The notes: generated from the letters alone by a model not told the origin. DNA of 64,000 nucleotides from CAZEDM01 sp964511075 (GCA_964511075.1 CAZEDM010000012.1:1-64000), one strand, 5' to 3'; positions 26,681 to 35,345 are shown, counted from the stretch's first letter. A program made the numbers and translations.

Positions 26681-26945
26681 CTTTGTCCACCTCCCTTTCC
26701 GTTACCCAGAGGGCAAATTCCGGACAGAGCATCTCGCAGAGGCCGCAGTGGACACAATCGTCTGGCTTCTTAACCACAGGAGGATGATACCCTTTGGAGT
26801 TGTACTCCGTCGAAAGCTCCAACACCTCTTTGGGGCAGTATTCCACGCAGAAACCACAGCCCTTGCACCTTTCCCAGACTATATGTATCTCCCCCTGCGG
26901 GACTTTGACCTTATCCGCATCTAAGGGCTTGCGCCAGAACTTCAT
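26670..26945 (-). CDS. korD: 2-oxoglutarate:ferredoxin oxidoreductase, ferredoxin subunit
   Basis: 91 residues from ATG 26945, chosen because GGAGGAATCAAG directly precedes it; an upstream ATG at 26984 has no such site. Two 4Fe-4S motifs are present (CKGCGFCVEYCP and CVHCGLCEMLCP). It is the delta/ferredoxin subunit carrying electrons out of the Kor complex and the first gene of the kor-hdr operon, directly behind a good promoter. Confidence 0.93.
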   Translation of the reverse strand: MKFWRKPLDADKVKVPQGEIHIVWERCKGCGFCVEYCPKEVLELSTEYNSKGYHPPVVKKPDDCVHCGLCEMLCPEFALWVTEREVDKVES

Positions 26946-26990
26946 CTTGATTCCTCCGGATAAAATTTGCTCACCACTATTCATACGTAT

Positions 26991-27018
26991 ATTATATAAA
27001 CAAAACCAATTTAGTCAA
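26991..27018 (-). promoter_or_regulatory. kor-hdr operon promoter
   Basis: Minus strand: TTGACT (27018-27013), 16-base spacer, TATAAT (26996-26991), 45 bases before the korD ATG. It gives the nine-gene operon its own promoter downstream of sucD. Confidence 0.75.
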
Positions 27019-27039
27019 GTTTTTTCGCCTGTCAGATGG

Positions 27040-28017
27040 CTATTTTCTCCTCTTTTTAGCTGGTTTTGATTTTCTAATCATCTTCTTTCTCTTATTTATT
27101 TTCTTTTTTATCTTCTTTTTGGACTTTGGTTTTGACTTGGCTTTTTTCTTCTCCAGTTCTTTTTTCATCAAAATAGCCAGTTCTGCCGGGCTTTCTGCTA
27201 CTTTTATGCCGACTTTATTAAATGCCGCGATCTTCTCAGCAGCGGTCCCGCTTCCACCGGAGATTATCGCCCCTGCATGCCCCATTCTCTTGCCCGGAGG
27301 CGCGGTTCTTCCCGCAATGAAGACTACTACCGGCTTGGTGACGTTTTTCTTTATGAATAAGGCAGCCTCTTCCTCGTCTGTGCCGCCTATTTCGCCGATA
27401 AGCACTATCCCTTCGGTCTGCGGATCTTTCTGGAATAATTCTAAGACATCTATGAAGTTGGTTCCGATTATGGGGTCACCCCCAATCCCTAAGCAGGTCG
27501 ATTGACCCATACCATTTAAGGTCAGATGATATACCACCTCATAAGTCAAGGTTCCACTGCGAGATACGACTCCGATTTTGCCTTTTTTATGAATCTGCCC
27601 GGGCATTATACCGACTTTAGCCACTCCTGGCGTGATAACGCCTGGACTATTGGGTCCTACTAATCTGGTATCGGTATTTTTCAGGTAATGATAAATTTTA
27701 AGCATCTCTGTCGTAGGTATCCCCTCGCTTATGCATACTATCAGCTTAACTCCTGCATCAGCGGCTTCATAGACGGCATCAGCGGCAAATTTAGAAGGAA
27801 CGTAAATCACAGAGGTATTTGCCCTGGTTTTTTCCACTGCTTCTTTTACCGAATTGAACACCGGAACCCCTTCTATCTTTTCCCCGCCCTTTCCCGGAGT
27901 AACCCCAGCCACAACCTTTGTGCCGTAAGCTAACATCTGCTTGGTGTGAAAAGCACCGTCCCTGCCGGTGATTCCCTGAACCACCAATCTGGTATTTTTA
28001 TCCACTAATATGCTCAA
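27040..28017 (-). CDS. sucD: Succinyl-CoA synthetase, alpha subunit with basic tail
   Basis: 325 residues starting at TTG 28017, which is preceded by AAGGAGGGTAAA and gives the usual (M)SILVDKNTRLVVQGITG start; an ATG nine codons upstream lacks such a site and lies in a hairpin. CoA-binding motifs and the phospho-histidine segment GHAGAIISGGSG are present. The last 40 residues are an extremely Lys/Arg-rich tail (KKINKRKKMIRKSKPAKKRR), absent from ordinary SucD, which ends near 290. With SucC it converts succinyl-CoA to succinate with ATP or GTP formation, or the reverse. Confidence 0.94.
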   Translation of the reverse strand: MSILVDKNTRLVVQGITGRDGAFHTKQMLAYGTKVVAGVTPGKGGEKIEGVPVFNSVKEAVEKTRANTSVIYVPSKFAADAVYEAADAGVKLIVCISEGIPTTEMLKIYHYLKNTDTRLVGPNSPGVITPGVAKVGIMPGQIHKKGKIGVVSRSGTLTYEVVYHLTLNGMGQSTCLGIGGDPIIGTNFIDVLELFQKDPQTEGIVLIGEIGGTDEEEAALFIKKNVTKPVVVFIAGRTAPPGKRMGHAGAIISGGSGTAAEKIAAFNKVGIKVAESPAELAILMKKELEKKKAKSKPKSKKKIKKKINKRKKMIRKSKPAKKRRK

Positions 28018-28036
28018 TTTACCCTCCTTCAACCTG

Positions 28037-28212
28037 GAGTGCATCCAAACGGATGCGCTCTATCTGATTCTAATGTAGGAGCGTTCAATTGAACGCTCCA
28101 GCAAATCTATAATCTGTGCCTGCCAGGTCCCCTGACCTGGCAGACCAGGAGACGCATTCGATGCGTCTCTACATCCTGGACCCGGTAGGGGCACGTTGCA
28201 ACGTGCCCCTAC
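28037..28212. repeat. Cluster of palindromic hairpins between sucC and sucD
   Basis: Five elements in 176 bases: GAGTGCATCC/GGATGCGCTC; the perfect 22-base palindrome GGAGCGTTCAA/TTGAACGCTCC (28078-28099); CTGCCAGGTC/GACCTGGCAG (28119-28142); GAGACGCAT/ATGCGTCTC (28149-28169); and a perfect 28-base palindrome with arm GTAGGGGCACGTTG (28185-28212). All lie inside the sucCD transcription unit. Confidence 0.85.
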
Positions 28213-28217
28213 GATTT

Positions 28218-29375
28218 TCATTTTTCAAACATCTGCAATTGAGTTATCTTGCTTTTCTCAATTGCCTTTTTAACCACATCCTCCATTGAAGAAGTTGCGG
28301 AAAGACCTACTTCTTTCAATATACCCCTGGCTCTATCTTCATTCGTTCCGGTTAACCTGACCACAATCGGAACCTTGGGTTTGAATTCTTTGAGTGCCGC
28401 CACGATTCCGTTTGCCACATCATCGCATCTGGTTATACCGCCGAAGATATTGAAAAGAATCGCTTTCACGTTGGGGTCATGGGTGATAATCCGCATCGCG
28501 GTTATAACTTTCTCCGGGCTGGAGCTTCCGCCGATATCCAGAAAATTTGCCGGCTCAGCCCCGAAATGCTTAACCAGGTCCATGGTTGCCATAGCCAGAC
28601 CAGCACCGTTGACCACACACCCGATATTCCCATCCAGTTTGACAAAGGACAACCCCTGCTGCCTTGCTTCGTTCTCTCCCGGCTCCTCTTCATCCAGATC
28701 CCTTAACTCCTCGATCTCCGGATGTTTTTCCAGACCGTTATCGTCGATATTGATCTTGGCATCTATAGCCCACACCTCTCCCTGGGGCGTGGTGATGAAA
28801 GGATTGATCTCTGCTAAGGAGCAATCGTTCTCCCAGAAGGCACGATATAGTTTCATTATCACCGGCGTGGTCTGGTTGGCTATCTTGGGATCAGGGTAAA
28901 GCTTGTAAGCCAAATTCCGTGCCTGATAGACCTGCAGTCCCAGCAGCGGCTCAACCTCCAACTTGAAAATTTTCTCCGGCGTTTTTCTGGCAACCTCCTC
29001 GATATCGATACCGCCTGCAGGAGAGACCATAATCACCGGCTTTTTGGTCCTGCGGTCGACGATCACACCGATGTAAGATTCGGATGAAATATCCTTGCAT
29101 TCCGTTACCAGGACTTTTTTTACTTTCAGTCCCTTGATATCCATTCCCAGGATATTTTGAGCTTTTTGATAAGCCTCATCCGGGTTTTGTGCTGATTTTA
29201 TCCCGCCTGCCTTCCCCCTACCGCCCACGTGCACCTGTGATTTGATCATCACCGGCTTTCCTATTCTCTGGGCGATCTCCTTTGCCTGCTCCGGCGTGGC
29301 AGCCACCTCACCCGGAGGAACCGGTATTTTGTATTTAAGAAAGATCTCCTTTGCCTGATATTCGTGAATTTTCAT
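28218..29375 (-). CDS. sucC: Succinyl-CoA synthetase, beta subunit
   Basis: 385 residues, normal length. An ATP-grasp domain with KSQVHVGGRGKAGG lies at the N-terminus and the CoA-ligase domain with FNIFGGITRCDDVANGI at the C-terminus. AGAAGGAGCCCCAG precedes the ATG. It is the first gene of the sucC-sucD unit, upstream of the kor operon, so the product of KorABCD is handled by adjacent genes. Confidence 0.97.
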   Translation of the reverse strand: MKIHEYQAKEIFLKYKIPVPPGEVAATPEQAKEIAQRIGKPVMIKSQVHVGGRGKAGGIKSAQNPDEAYQKAQNILGMDIKGLKVKKVLVTECKDISSESYIGVIVDRRTKKPVIMVSPAGGIDIEEVARKTPEKIFKLEVEPLLGLQVYQARNLAYKLYPDPKIANQTTPVIMKLYRAFWENDCSLAEINPFITTPQGEVWAIDAKINIDDNGLEKHPEIEELRDLDEEEPGENEARQQGLSFVKLDGNIGCVVNGAGLAMATMDLVKHFGAEPANFLDIGGSSSPEKVITAMRIITHDPNVKAILFNIFGGITRCDDVANGIVAALKEFKPKVPIVVRLTGTNEDRARGILKEVGLSATSSMEDVVKKAIEKSKITQLQMFEK

Positions 29376-29431
29376 CTGGGGCTCCTTCTTTCAAGTTACT
29401 TTTTTCACAAACTTCACAAAAAAGGAAGATT

Positions 29432-29460
29432 ATTATAATAAATTTCAATGGAAATTGCAA
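29432..29460 (-). promoter_or_regulatory. sucC promoter
   Basis: Minus strand: TTGCAA (29460-29455), 17-base spacer, TATAAT (29437-29432), 57 bases upstream of the sucC ATG. Confidence 0.65.
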
Positions 29461-29889
29461 ATAAAATTTGGCAGAAAAAACATTAGGGGTATTAAAAAAT
29501 ACTTAAAAGATATAAATTGGGGTGTTTACCTTAAGCAGGCTGTCCTGTCCTACTTATCCGTCGGGTCAGGGGACCCGACGGGCACAAAAAACGCCCTGCC
29601 TTAGGGGGAAGGGGGGTTATCAATGGTAGAGACGCATTGAGTGCGTCTGTCTTTAATTGGTAGAACAGGCATCTTGCCTGTTCTGGTCAGGCAGGGATGC
29701 CTGACCCACCAAATCTTAAGCCCAATGAATTGGGCAACTACTTCTTTTAATTCCCCTCCCTTGATGGGAGGGGTAAGGGGAGGGTGAAAACAATAACCCC
29801 CTCTCCTTAGTCCTCTCCCACAAGGGGAGAGGAAATAGAATAATCCTGCGTAGGGGCGGAATTTATCTCTGCCACAATGGATTGAAATT
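29461..29889. other. Repeat-filled intergenic region upstream of sucC
   Basis: About 430 bases with no gene. It contains hairpins CGTCGGGTC/GACCCGACG (about 29559-29581) and GAGACGCA/TGCGTCT, the first copy of an 83-base direct repeat (29659-29741), and C/G-rich inverted sequences of the CCCTCTCC...GGAGAGG type (29755-29835). Confidence 0.8.
29659..29741. repeat. 83-base direct repeat, copy 1
   Basis: It matches 30125-30207 with three mismatches by eye. Internal hairpins are GAACAGGCA/TGCCTGTTC, GTCAGGCA/TGCCTGAC and GCCCAAT/ATTGGGC. The two copies flank the small gene at 29890-30108. Confidence 0.9.
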
Positions 29890-30108
29890 TTAACCCAACG
29901 CCTTTTTCAACTCACTTGCAAAATCTTTTTTCTTCTTTCCATCTTGCAATATATTTTCTTTGATTTTCTTCCAGGTCTGGGGACAATCCTTATATTTTAC
30001 CTTGAGCAGTTTATGAATCGCCTCATCCACTTGCTTTCGATTATCCTTGGTGACCTCTATACCTGCAGAGTCAAATATCTCCTTTAAATGTCGGAAATAG
30101 CAGGACAT
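29890..30108 (-). CDS. Small conserved hypothetical protein
   Basis: 72 residues, starting MSCYFRHLKEIFDSAGIEV and ending in a basic helix (KKKKDFASELKKALG). It is helical and charged without a signal peptide or cysteine motif. I recall similar short proteins beginning with MSCYxRHLK in anaerobic bacteria and archaea, with no known function. CAGGAGG lies 6 bases before the ATG, so it is very probably translated. It is framed by two copies of an 83-base repeat. Confidence 0.75.
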   Translation of the reverse strand: MSCYFRHLKEIFDSAGIEVTKDNRKQVDEAIHKLLKVKYKDCPQTWKKIKENILQDGKKKKDFASELKKALG

Positions 30109-30124
30109 TTAAACCTCCTGGGTT

Positions 30125-30207
30125 GGTAGAACAGGCATCTTGCCTGTTCCGGTCAGGCAGGGATGCCTGACCCACCAGATCTTAAGCCCAATAAATTGGG
30201 CAACTAC
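30125..30207. repeat. 83-base direct repeat, copy 2
   Basis: Near-identical to 29659-29741 in the same orientation (T/C, A/G and G/A differences). Confidence 0.9.
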
Positions 30208-30307
30208 AAGAGCTTATGTTTCTTCAAAAACTCCTTTGCTTTTTCAGAACCTTATCTTCACACAAAAAGAAAAAAATATTTATATGGCTCCCTCTCCGCT
30301 GAAAGGA

Positions 30308-30775
30308 TTATGAATCTATATCTTTACTAACTGTGAGACTTGGATAATTAGTTTTTACCCACTTAAGAACCACTTTCAGAAACTCCTTAGCTTCTCTAAT
30401 CAATTCCTCTGCTTCTGTCTCAGAGATTCCACCGGCATAATCATAATCAGTTATATTTCTTTTTGCTCTGCAGGAATCAAAATAATCTGCCAATTCATAG
30501 TAGTTATTTCCCAAGATCTCCTTCATCACCTGAAACACTGTAAAATGATGTCCTATGCCATGTGGCTTATACCCTTTAGCATAGATGAGAATTGTAGCTA
30601 ACTGCAGAATTGCGTTATAAGCAGTAGCAAATTTTCTATCTGTAGAAAGTCCTTCAACTTGTGAATCACTTAGATCCCTATTTGCAAGTTTAAATAAGTT
30701 GCTGATTTCCTCTTTAGATGTTTTATGAAGTTTTAATTTACCTTGACCTAATAATTTTCTTAAGCTCATTCTCAT
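30308..30775 (-). CDS. HEPN-domain protein (probable toxin of MNT/HEPN pair)
   Basis: 155 residues, all-helical. The HEPN motif region reads RAKRNITDYDYAG, where classic HepT proteins have R-x4-6-H; here Asp occupies the His position, so RNase activity is uncertain. It overlaps the upstream nucleotidyltransferase gene by 38 bases if ATG/alternative start 30775 is used, and a Met three codons in is possible. Together they form a toxin-antitoxin type pair in which the nucleotidyltransferase is expected to AMPylate the HEPN protein. Base composition is more AT-rich than the neighbouring metabolic genes. Confidence 0.8.
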   Translation of the reverse strand: MRMSLRKLLGQGKLKLHKTSKEEISNLFKLANRDLSDSQVEGLSTDRKFATAYNAILQLATILIYAKGYKPHGIGHHFTVFQVMKEILGNNYYELADYFDSCRAKRNITDYDYAGGISETEAEELIREAKEFLKVVLKWVKTNYPSLTVSKDIDS

Positions 30776-31328
30776 TACCTATAATAAATATTTTCTTACC
30801 TCTTAGTACAGAATTCAAAAAGTGATCCTTCTGGTTTATTCTTTCTTTGAATTCTTGGGAAGTAAATACCCCATAATTAATCACTCTACCTAAGTCCCTT
30901 TTAGGTTTTGAAAGAGAACTTGAAAGCCTCCTTGCTGTAATGTTTCCGATAACCAATACATCTATATCACTTAGTAAACTTTCCTCCCCTTTAGCACATG
31001 ACCCGTAGATAAAAGCAATTTGAACATCCTCAATTTCTTTTAAATTTTCTTTAAGAGCCTCTGCAATCCCTACGCTTTTTAGAAAAATCGTTTTTAACTC
31101 CTCAAAAATGGGACAATATTTGTTCACCTGATAATAAATCCGATTCCCTTGAATAGATTTTCTAATGAGCCCAAGGATAAGAAGTTTCTCAACCTCCCTT
31201 TGAACTGCTCTTATTGGTTGATGCGAAAGTTCAGAAATTTCTCTTTGATAAAAACTGTTTTCTGGATTAAACAAAAACAGTTTTAAAATCTCAACCCGGG
31301 TCTTTGAAGAAAATAGATTATTTATCAC
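30738..31328 (-). CDS. Winged-helix/MNT-type nucleotidyltransferase (probable antitoxin)
   Basis: 196 residues. A winged helix-turn-helix occupies about 1-75 (TRVEILKLFLFNP..., REISELSHQPIRAVQREVEKL). The minimal nucleotidyltransferase domain follows with GSCAKGEESLLSDIDVLVIG, which has the GSxxxG and DxD catalytic elements intact. MNT proteins pair with HEPN toxins; the fused DNA-binding domain suggests autoregulation. The promoter region directly upstream is a perfect 21-base tandem repeat, a good operator candidate. Confidence 0.85.
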   Translation of the reverse strand: MINNLFSSKTRVEILKLFLFNPENSFYQREISELSHQPIRAVQREVEKLLILGLIRKSIQGNRIYYQVNKYCPIFEELKTIFLKSVGIAEALKENLKEIEDVQIAFIYGSCAKGEESLLSDIDVLVIGNITARRLSSSLSKPKRDLGRVINYGVFTSQEFKERINQKDHFLNSVLRGKKIFIIGNENELKKIIRSR

Positions 31329-31339
31329 AGATTACTCCC

Positions 31340-31386
31340 GTATACATTTTGTAGTCAATTGTATACATTTTGTAGTCAATTGTCAA
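31340..31386 (-). promoter_or_regulatory. Promoter with tandem 21-base operator-like repeat
   Basis: The unit GTATACATTTTGTAGTCAATT (given here as 10+11: GTATACATTT, TGTAGTCAATT) occurs twice without change at 31340-31360 and 31361-31381. On the minus strand the region contains TTGACA (31386-31381), a 17-base spacer and TACAAT (31363-31358), so the repeats cover the promoter. The 21-base period puts both units on the same face of the helix. Confidence 0.75.
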
Positions 31387-31413
31387 GTGTTTAAATCCTA
31401 TAACTTATATAAC

Positions 31414-32793
31414 TCACTTGTTAAAAGCCTTATGTTTCCTCAAAAACTCCTCAGCCTCTTTCAAGAGCAAATCCTCCTCATTAAACTCCGGCTCATCCAG
31501 AACCTTTTCCAGAAGGTGGTTCAGCACTTTTCCAACGGGCGGTCCGGGAGATAGCCCGAATTTTTCCATAATGATATCCCCGTTAATCTTCAAATCCTTT
31601 AAGCCAAAAGGAGGTTTTTTCTCTATCTCCAATTTAACCCATTTCTCGAACTCATCCACGTCTTTCCCGTCTGCACCCTTTCCCTGGGCGACGATATCCG
31701 CTCTTCTGACCTCCAACAGCTCGAAGATATGCTCCGGGGTTACTTTGTTAATCAATCTCCTCAAGCCCTTGTCCGTCACACCCATGGTGAACATATGCTT
31801 ATCCACTAAAAGAGTCACCGTTGAGATAATCTCGTTGGAGTATCTCAACCTTGTGAGGACATTTTTCACCGTCCTGGAGCTTTTTTTCTCATGCCCGTAA
31901 AATGTTGCCCCATCTTCAGTCAATGCCTTTGCCTGGGGCTTGGAGATATCGTGGAAAAGACAGGCTAAACGTATGATTAAATCCCGTGGTGCACTGTCCA
32001 CAGTCAAAAGCGTGTGCTCAAAAACGTCATACTCGTGATAACCGCCAGGCTGTTCCACGCCCACGCAGGCTTCCAACTCCGGCAGAATCTCTTTTAACAA
32101 GCCAGTATTGTGCATCAGCCTGAAGCCGGTGCTGGGGTATTTTGCCCTGGTTAGAAGCTTGTTCAGCTCTTCCTGAATTCTCTCTGCTGAGACGGTTTTG
32201 ATCAAATGAGCATTTTCGCACAGGCTTTTATAAGTTTCTTTTTCTATTTCGAACTCGAACCTGGCAGCGAACTGAATTCCTCTTAACATCCTCAAAGGGT
32301 CATCCTTAAAGGAATCCGGGTTGGTCATGCGGATAAGCCTGTTTTTGATATCTTTCTTCCCCTGAAGCGGATCGAGCAATTTTCCGGTCTGGAGGTCAAA
32401 AGCCATGGCATTGATGGTGAAATCCCTTCGATACAGGTCATCCCCAACTTTGAGATTATGGTCGAATTCCACATTGAAATCCTTATGACCCGCTCCGGTA
32501 CTGTATTCTTTTCGAGGAAGTGCGATGTCGAAAGTCTTCGGCTCTTCCTCTTCAGAGTACTTTTTCTTAGGAGTGAATTTAATAACGCCGAAAGATTTGC
32601 CCACCAAATCCACCTTGCCGAATTTAGCTAAAAGCGAAATAAGCTCCTCCATCGGAATACCGCAGACCAGATAATCCGTATCCTTGTCCGGTAGAACAGG
32701 CGAAATAATTCTATCTCTTACTACCCCGCCTACTTCGTAGATTTTGCCTCTTTTGAGGATTTCGTCAGTGATCAGGTCTTTTAATCTAAACAT
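31414..32793 (-). CDS. cca: CCA tRNA nucleotidyltransferase / poly(A) polymerase family with HD domain
   Basis: 459 residues. The class II nucleotidyltransferase head has GGVVRD and DTDYLV (metal-binding DxD), then RRDFTINAMAFD, the RNA-binding segment DPLRMLRGIQFAARF, and a HD phosphohydrolase domain (HTLLTVDSAP..., CLFHDISKP). The fusion with HD is common for bacterial CCA-adding enzymes; poly(A) polymerase or A-adding activity cannot be excluded. It maintains tRNA 3' ends. The minus-strand ATG is at 32793. Confidence 0.88.
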   Translation of the reverse strand: MFRLKDLITDEILKRGKIYEVGGVVRDRIISPVLPDKDTDYLVCGIPMEELISLLAKFGKVDLVGKSFGVIKFTPKKKYSEEEEPKTFDIALPRKEYSTGAGHKDFNVEFDHNLKVGDDLYRRDFTINAMAFDLQTGKLLDPLQGKKDIKNRLIRMTNPDSFKDDPLRMLRGIQFAARFEFEIEKETYKSLCENAHLIKTVSAERIQEELNKLLTRAKYPSTGFRLMHNTGLLKEILPELEACVGVEQPGGYHEYDVFEHTLLTVDSAPRDLIIRLACLFHDISKPQAKALTEDGATFYGHEKKSSRTVKNVLTRLRYSNEIISTVTLLVDKHMFTMGVTDKGLRRLINKVTPEHIFELLEVRRADIVAQGKGADGKDVDEFEKWVKLEIEKKPPFGLKDLKINGDIIMEKFGLSPGPPVGKVLNHLLEKVLDEPEFNEEDLLLKEAEEFLRKHKAFNK

Positions 32794-32984
32794 TGGACTT
32801 ATTTGTCAAGATTTTTCCCTCAAGCATAAAACCCGACGCTACCACATTTTTACTGCCTTTTCGTCAGACTACTATATAGATTCTTCCCCCGTCGAAGAAG
32901 GGGACAGAATAACAGATAATTATCTTTGAATCTAATATTTGCTGAGTGGAAGTCAACGGGAATTTATCTGCTTTTCTATCTATC

Positions 32985-35255
32985 TTAAAAACTAATCCTG
33001 AAACCTATGGAAGGCAGAAAAGGTGTGTAGTGATAAACATTCTTTTTAACAAAATTCTCATATTGTGAATTGTACTTAAAACTGTAACCCAACGTATTTT
33101 CCCGATCGTAAAGGTTCCACACCTCCAGATATACTAAAGTATTCAAGTTGAAAATCGAACAGTTATATTGAAGCCTGAAATTAAGCTGGTGAAAAGGGGG
33201 ATATCTTTCCGAGTTGGTCTCCCCCCTTATCTCTACCAATTTCCAGAAATCTTCGATCATGCGCCATTCGTAACGAATGGTCGGCGTATAAGGACGACCG
33301 GTTGTATATCTGAATTGCAGGTCTAAGGTAAATTTCTTTGAAAAATTCCAATCGAACACTGCAGAGAGCATATGACGCTGGTCGAAGTCAGCGTAGGTTG
33401 TGGCCTGGTCCTGGAACTCCTTTCGTCTGGCAATTCCGAATGAATAGCTAATCCAGCCGGTAGCTTTCCCTTCTTGTTTCTCAAAAAATAACTCCAGGGC
33501 ACGCGAGTAGCCGTATCCGTCATTCGAATAATTCCCCAGAGTATCCACGGTTACCAAGTCTTTATAATCTTTCTGATATAACTCTATCCAGCCTGACCAG
33601 CTCTGGCTGAACCTTTTAGTCAGCCCCAGAATATAATGTGCAGCCTTCTTTGACTCCAAACCGGGTTCCTTGGAAAGATGCTCAACTTCCGGATTCTGAC
33701 AGTATATACCCCAGGCTGACCTGAGTGAGGTAGTATTATCCAGTTTATACTCCAGGGCTAACCTGGGGGAGAGATCAGTATTATGGTTGAAGTCAAGGTA
33801 ATCTGCTCTTAGCCCGCCGGTTAATGAAAATTTATCAGTCAGTTTCCAGGAATCCTGAAGGTAACAGCCTCCCTTCCAGAGCCTTCTGTTCATCTCGTAA
33901 TTCACCAATGGAGTGGCCGGGTCATTCGGATCGACGTTCGGGTCATAATAGTGCACGGAAAAAGGCAGGGTTTCCAGCAGATCAAGATCGATATACCTCA
34001 TCTCGAACCCGGTTTTTATCTCATGCCTGGAATTTAGTTCCCAGGTCAGGTCTTCCCTAAGACCTAAATCCAGAGCCCAGATATCAAGCTTCTCTGTCCA
34101 TCCTACTTCCACGTCGTATCTTATCTCCTCCCGGGTTAGTGCTGACAGCAAATAGACCTTTTCGCCGATTATGCTCTTCCATTCCAGGCTCTGAGTATTA
34201 AGCTTACCTTTATCGTAAAGTTTACTTGGGATACCGGGTTCCGGGTCAGAGTTGTAATAGTCTATCTTCTCATGGGTCACCAAGCCGGACAGATAAAGCT
34301 TCTGGCCAGACCAGGGTTCATACCCCAGCTTGAAATTGAAATCGTAAAAACCCGGCACCGGAAATCCCTCATATTCACCCATAATAAGGTCAAGATAGCT
34401 GCGTCGTCCGGAAAGAAGAAAGAACCCCCTGGAGGTGAGAGGACCTTCCAATACTAACTGGCTATTGGCTAAACCGAGTGAAAGATTACCGCATAAGCGT
34501 TCGCAGTTGCCTTCACGGGTGGTTACATTAAGCACGGAGGATAGGCATTCTCCGTATTTTGCCGGAAAACCGCCGGTGGACAGCTCGATCTTATCTGTGG
34601 TCTCCGAGTTGAACACGGATTTCATCCCGCCAAAATACCAGGGCCAGTGGACATTGGTCCAGTCGAGAAGAAAAAGGTTCTCCTCTGGCCCGCCCCCCCG
34701 CACATATATCTGGGAGGGTGCAAACAGGTCTCCCAGGGAGGCAACTCCTGGCAGGGTTTGAATTACCCGGATGGGATCCTGGGTCTGTCCCTCTCTGGTA
34801 AGAACGGATTTCCTCTCTATGGAATGGTCGCTCACACAGCTTCTTTCCGCTAAGCGCTCTGCGGAAACGACCACAGGGGGAAGGTCTACGGCTTGAGGTA
34901 ACAATGCGATATTCGATTCCAAGATACCCTGTGAAGATATCGTAACCAGCGTTGTGTCGGGTTTATAGCCTATGATGCTGGTTATCATCTTATAAGTTCC
35001 GGCAGGGACATCCTTGATCTGGAAATATCCGGAGGTGTCAGTGGCTGTTCCAATCCTGGTTCCGGTCAGGATGATGCTTACACCTTTAAGGGGCTGCCGG
35101 GTTGAACCATCAGTTACTACACCCTTAAGAATACCGGTATGTTCACCACGGGCCGTAGCCGAAAAAAACAGACCCCATATCACCCAGCTAACCAGAAAAA
35201 GTATTATCCGTCTTTTTGATTTATTATTTCCCAGCCAGATCTGCGTATAACCCAC
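32985..35255 (-). CDS. TonB-dependent receptor with carboxypeptidase-regulatory-like N-domain
   Basis: 756 residues. A signal/transmembrane segment (about 16-36) is followed by a carboxypeptidase-regulatory-like domain (about 42-125, GVVTDGSTRQPLKGVSIILTG), a plug domain (about 150-250) and a 22-strand-type barrel ending in the outer-membrane C-terminal Phe (GFRISF). It imports an unidentified ligand, energised by TonB. The start is uncertain: GTG 35255 is used, with AAAGG touching it, and no strong alternative was found. It is separated from the aminotransferase gene by 90 bases. Ligand genes are not obvious nearby. Confidence 0.88.
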   Translation of the reverse strand: MGYTQIWLGNNKSKRRIILFLVSWVIWGLFFSATARGEHTGILKGVVTDGSTRQPLKGVSIILTGTRIGTATDTSGYFQIKDVPAGTYKMITSIIGYKPDTTLVTISSQGILESNIALLPQAVDLPPVVVSAERLAERSCVSDHSIERKSVLTREGQTQDPIRVIQTLPGVASLGDLFAPSQIYVRGGGPEENLFLLDWTNVHWPWYFGGMKSVFNSETTDKIELSTGGFPAKYGECLSSVLNVTTREGNCERLCGNLSLGLANSQLVLEGPLTSRGFFLLSGRRSYLDLIMGEYEGFPVPGFYDFNFKLGYEPWSGQKLYLSGLVTHEKIDYYNSDPEPGIPSKLYDKGKLNTQSLEWKSIIGEKVYLLSALTREEIRYDVEVGWTEKLDIWALDLGLREDLTWELNSRHEIKTGFEMRYIDLDLLETLPFSVHYYDPNVDPNDPATPLVNYEMNRRLWKGGCYLQDSWKLTDKFSLTGGLRADYLDFNHNTDLSPRLALEYKLDNTTSLRSAWGIYCQNPEVEHLSKEPGLESKKAAHYILGLTKRFSQSWSGWIELYQKDYKDLVTVDTLGNYSNDGYGYSRALELFFEKQEGKATGWISYSFGIARRKEFQDQATTYADFDQRHMLSAVFDWNFSKKFTLDLQFRYTTGRPYTPTIRYEWRMIEDFWKLVEIRGETNSERYPPFHQLNFRLQYNCSIFNLNTLVYLEVWNLYDRENTLGYSFKYNSQYENFVKKNVYHYTPFLPSIGFRISF

Positions 35256-35345
35256 CCTTTCAACTCAGAACTGATATTGACCACACACCTACGGATGAAG
35301 GTAAGCTTCACCCATACATATCTCTAATATATAGCTCTGATTATC

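Noticed and set aside
29520..30210. CRISPR array suggested by repeated palindromes
   Set aside because: Repeats are irregular in spacing and sequence, there are no uniform spacers and no cas genes are in the window.
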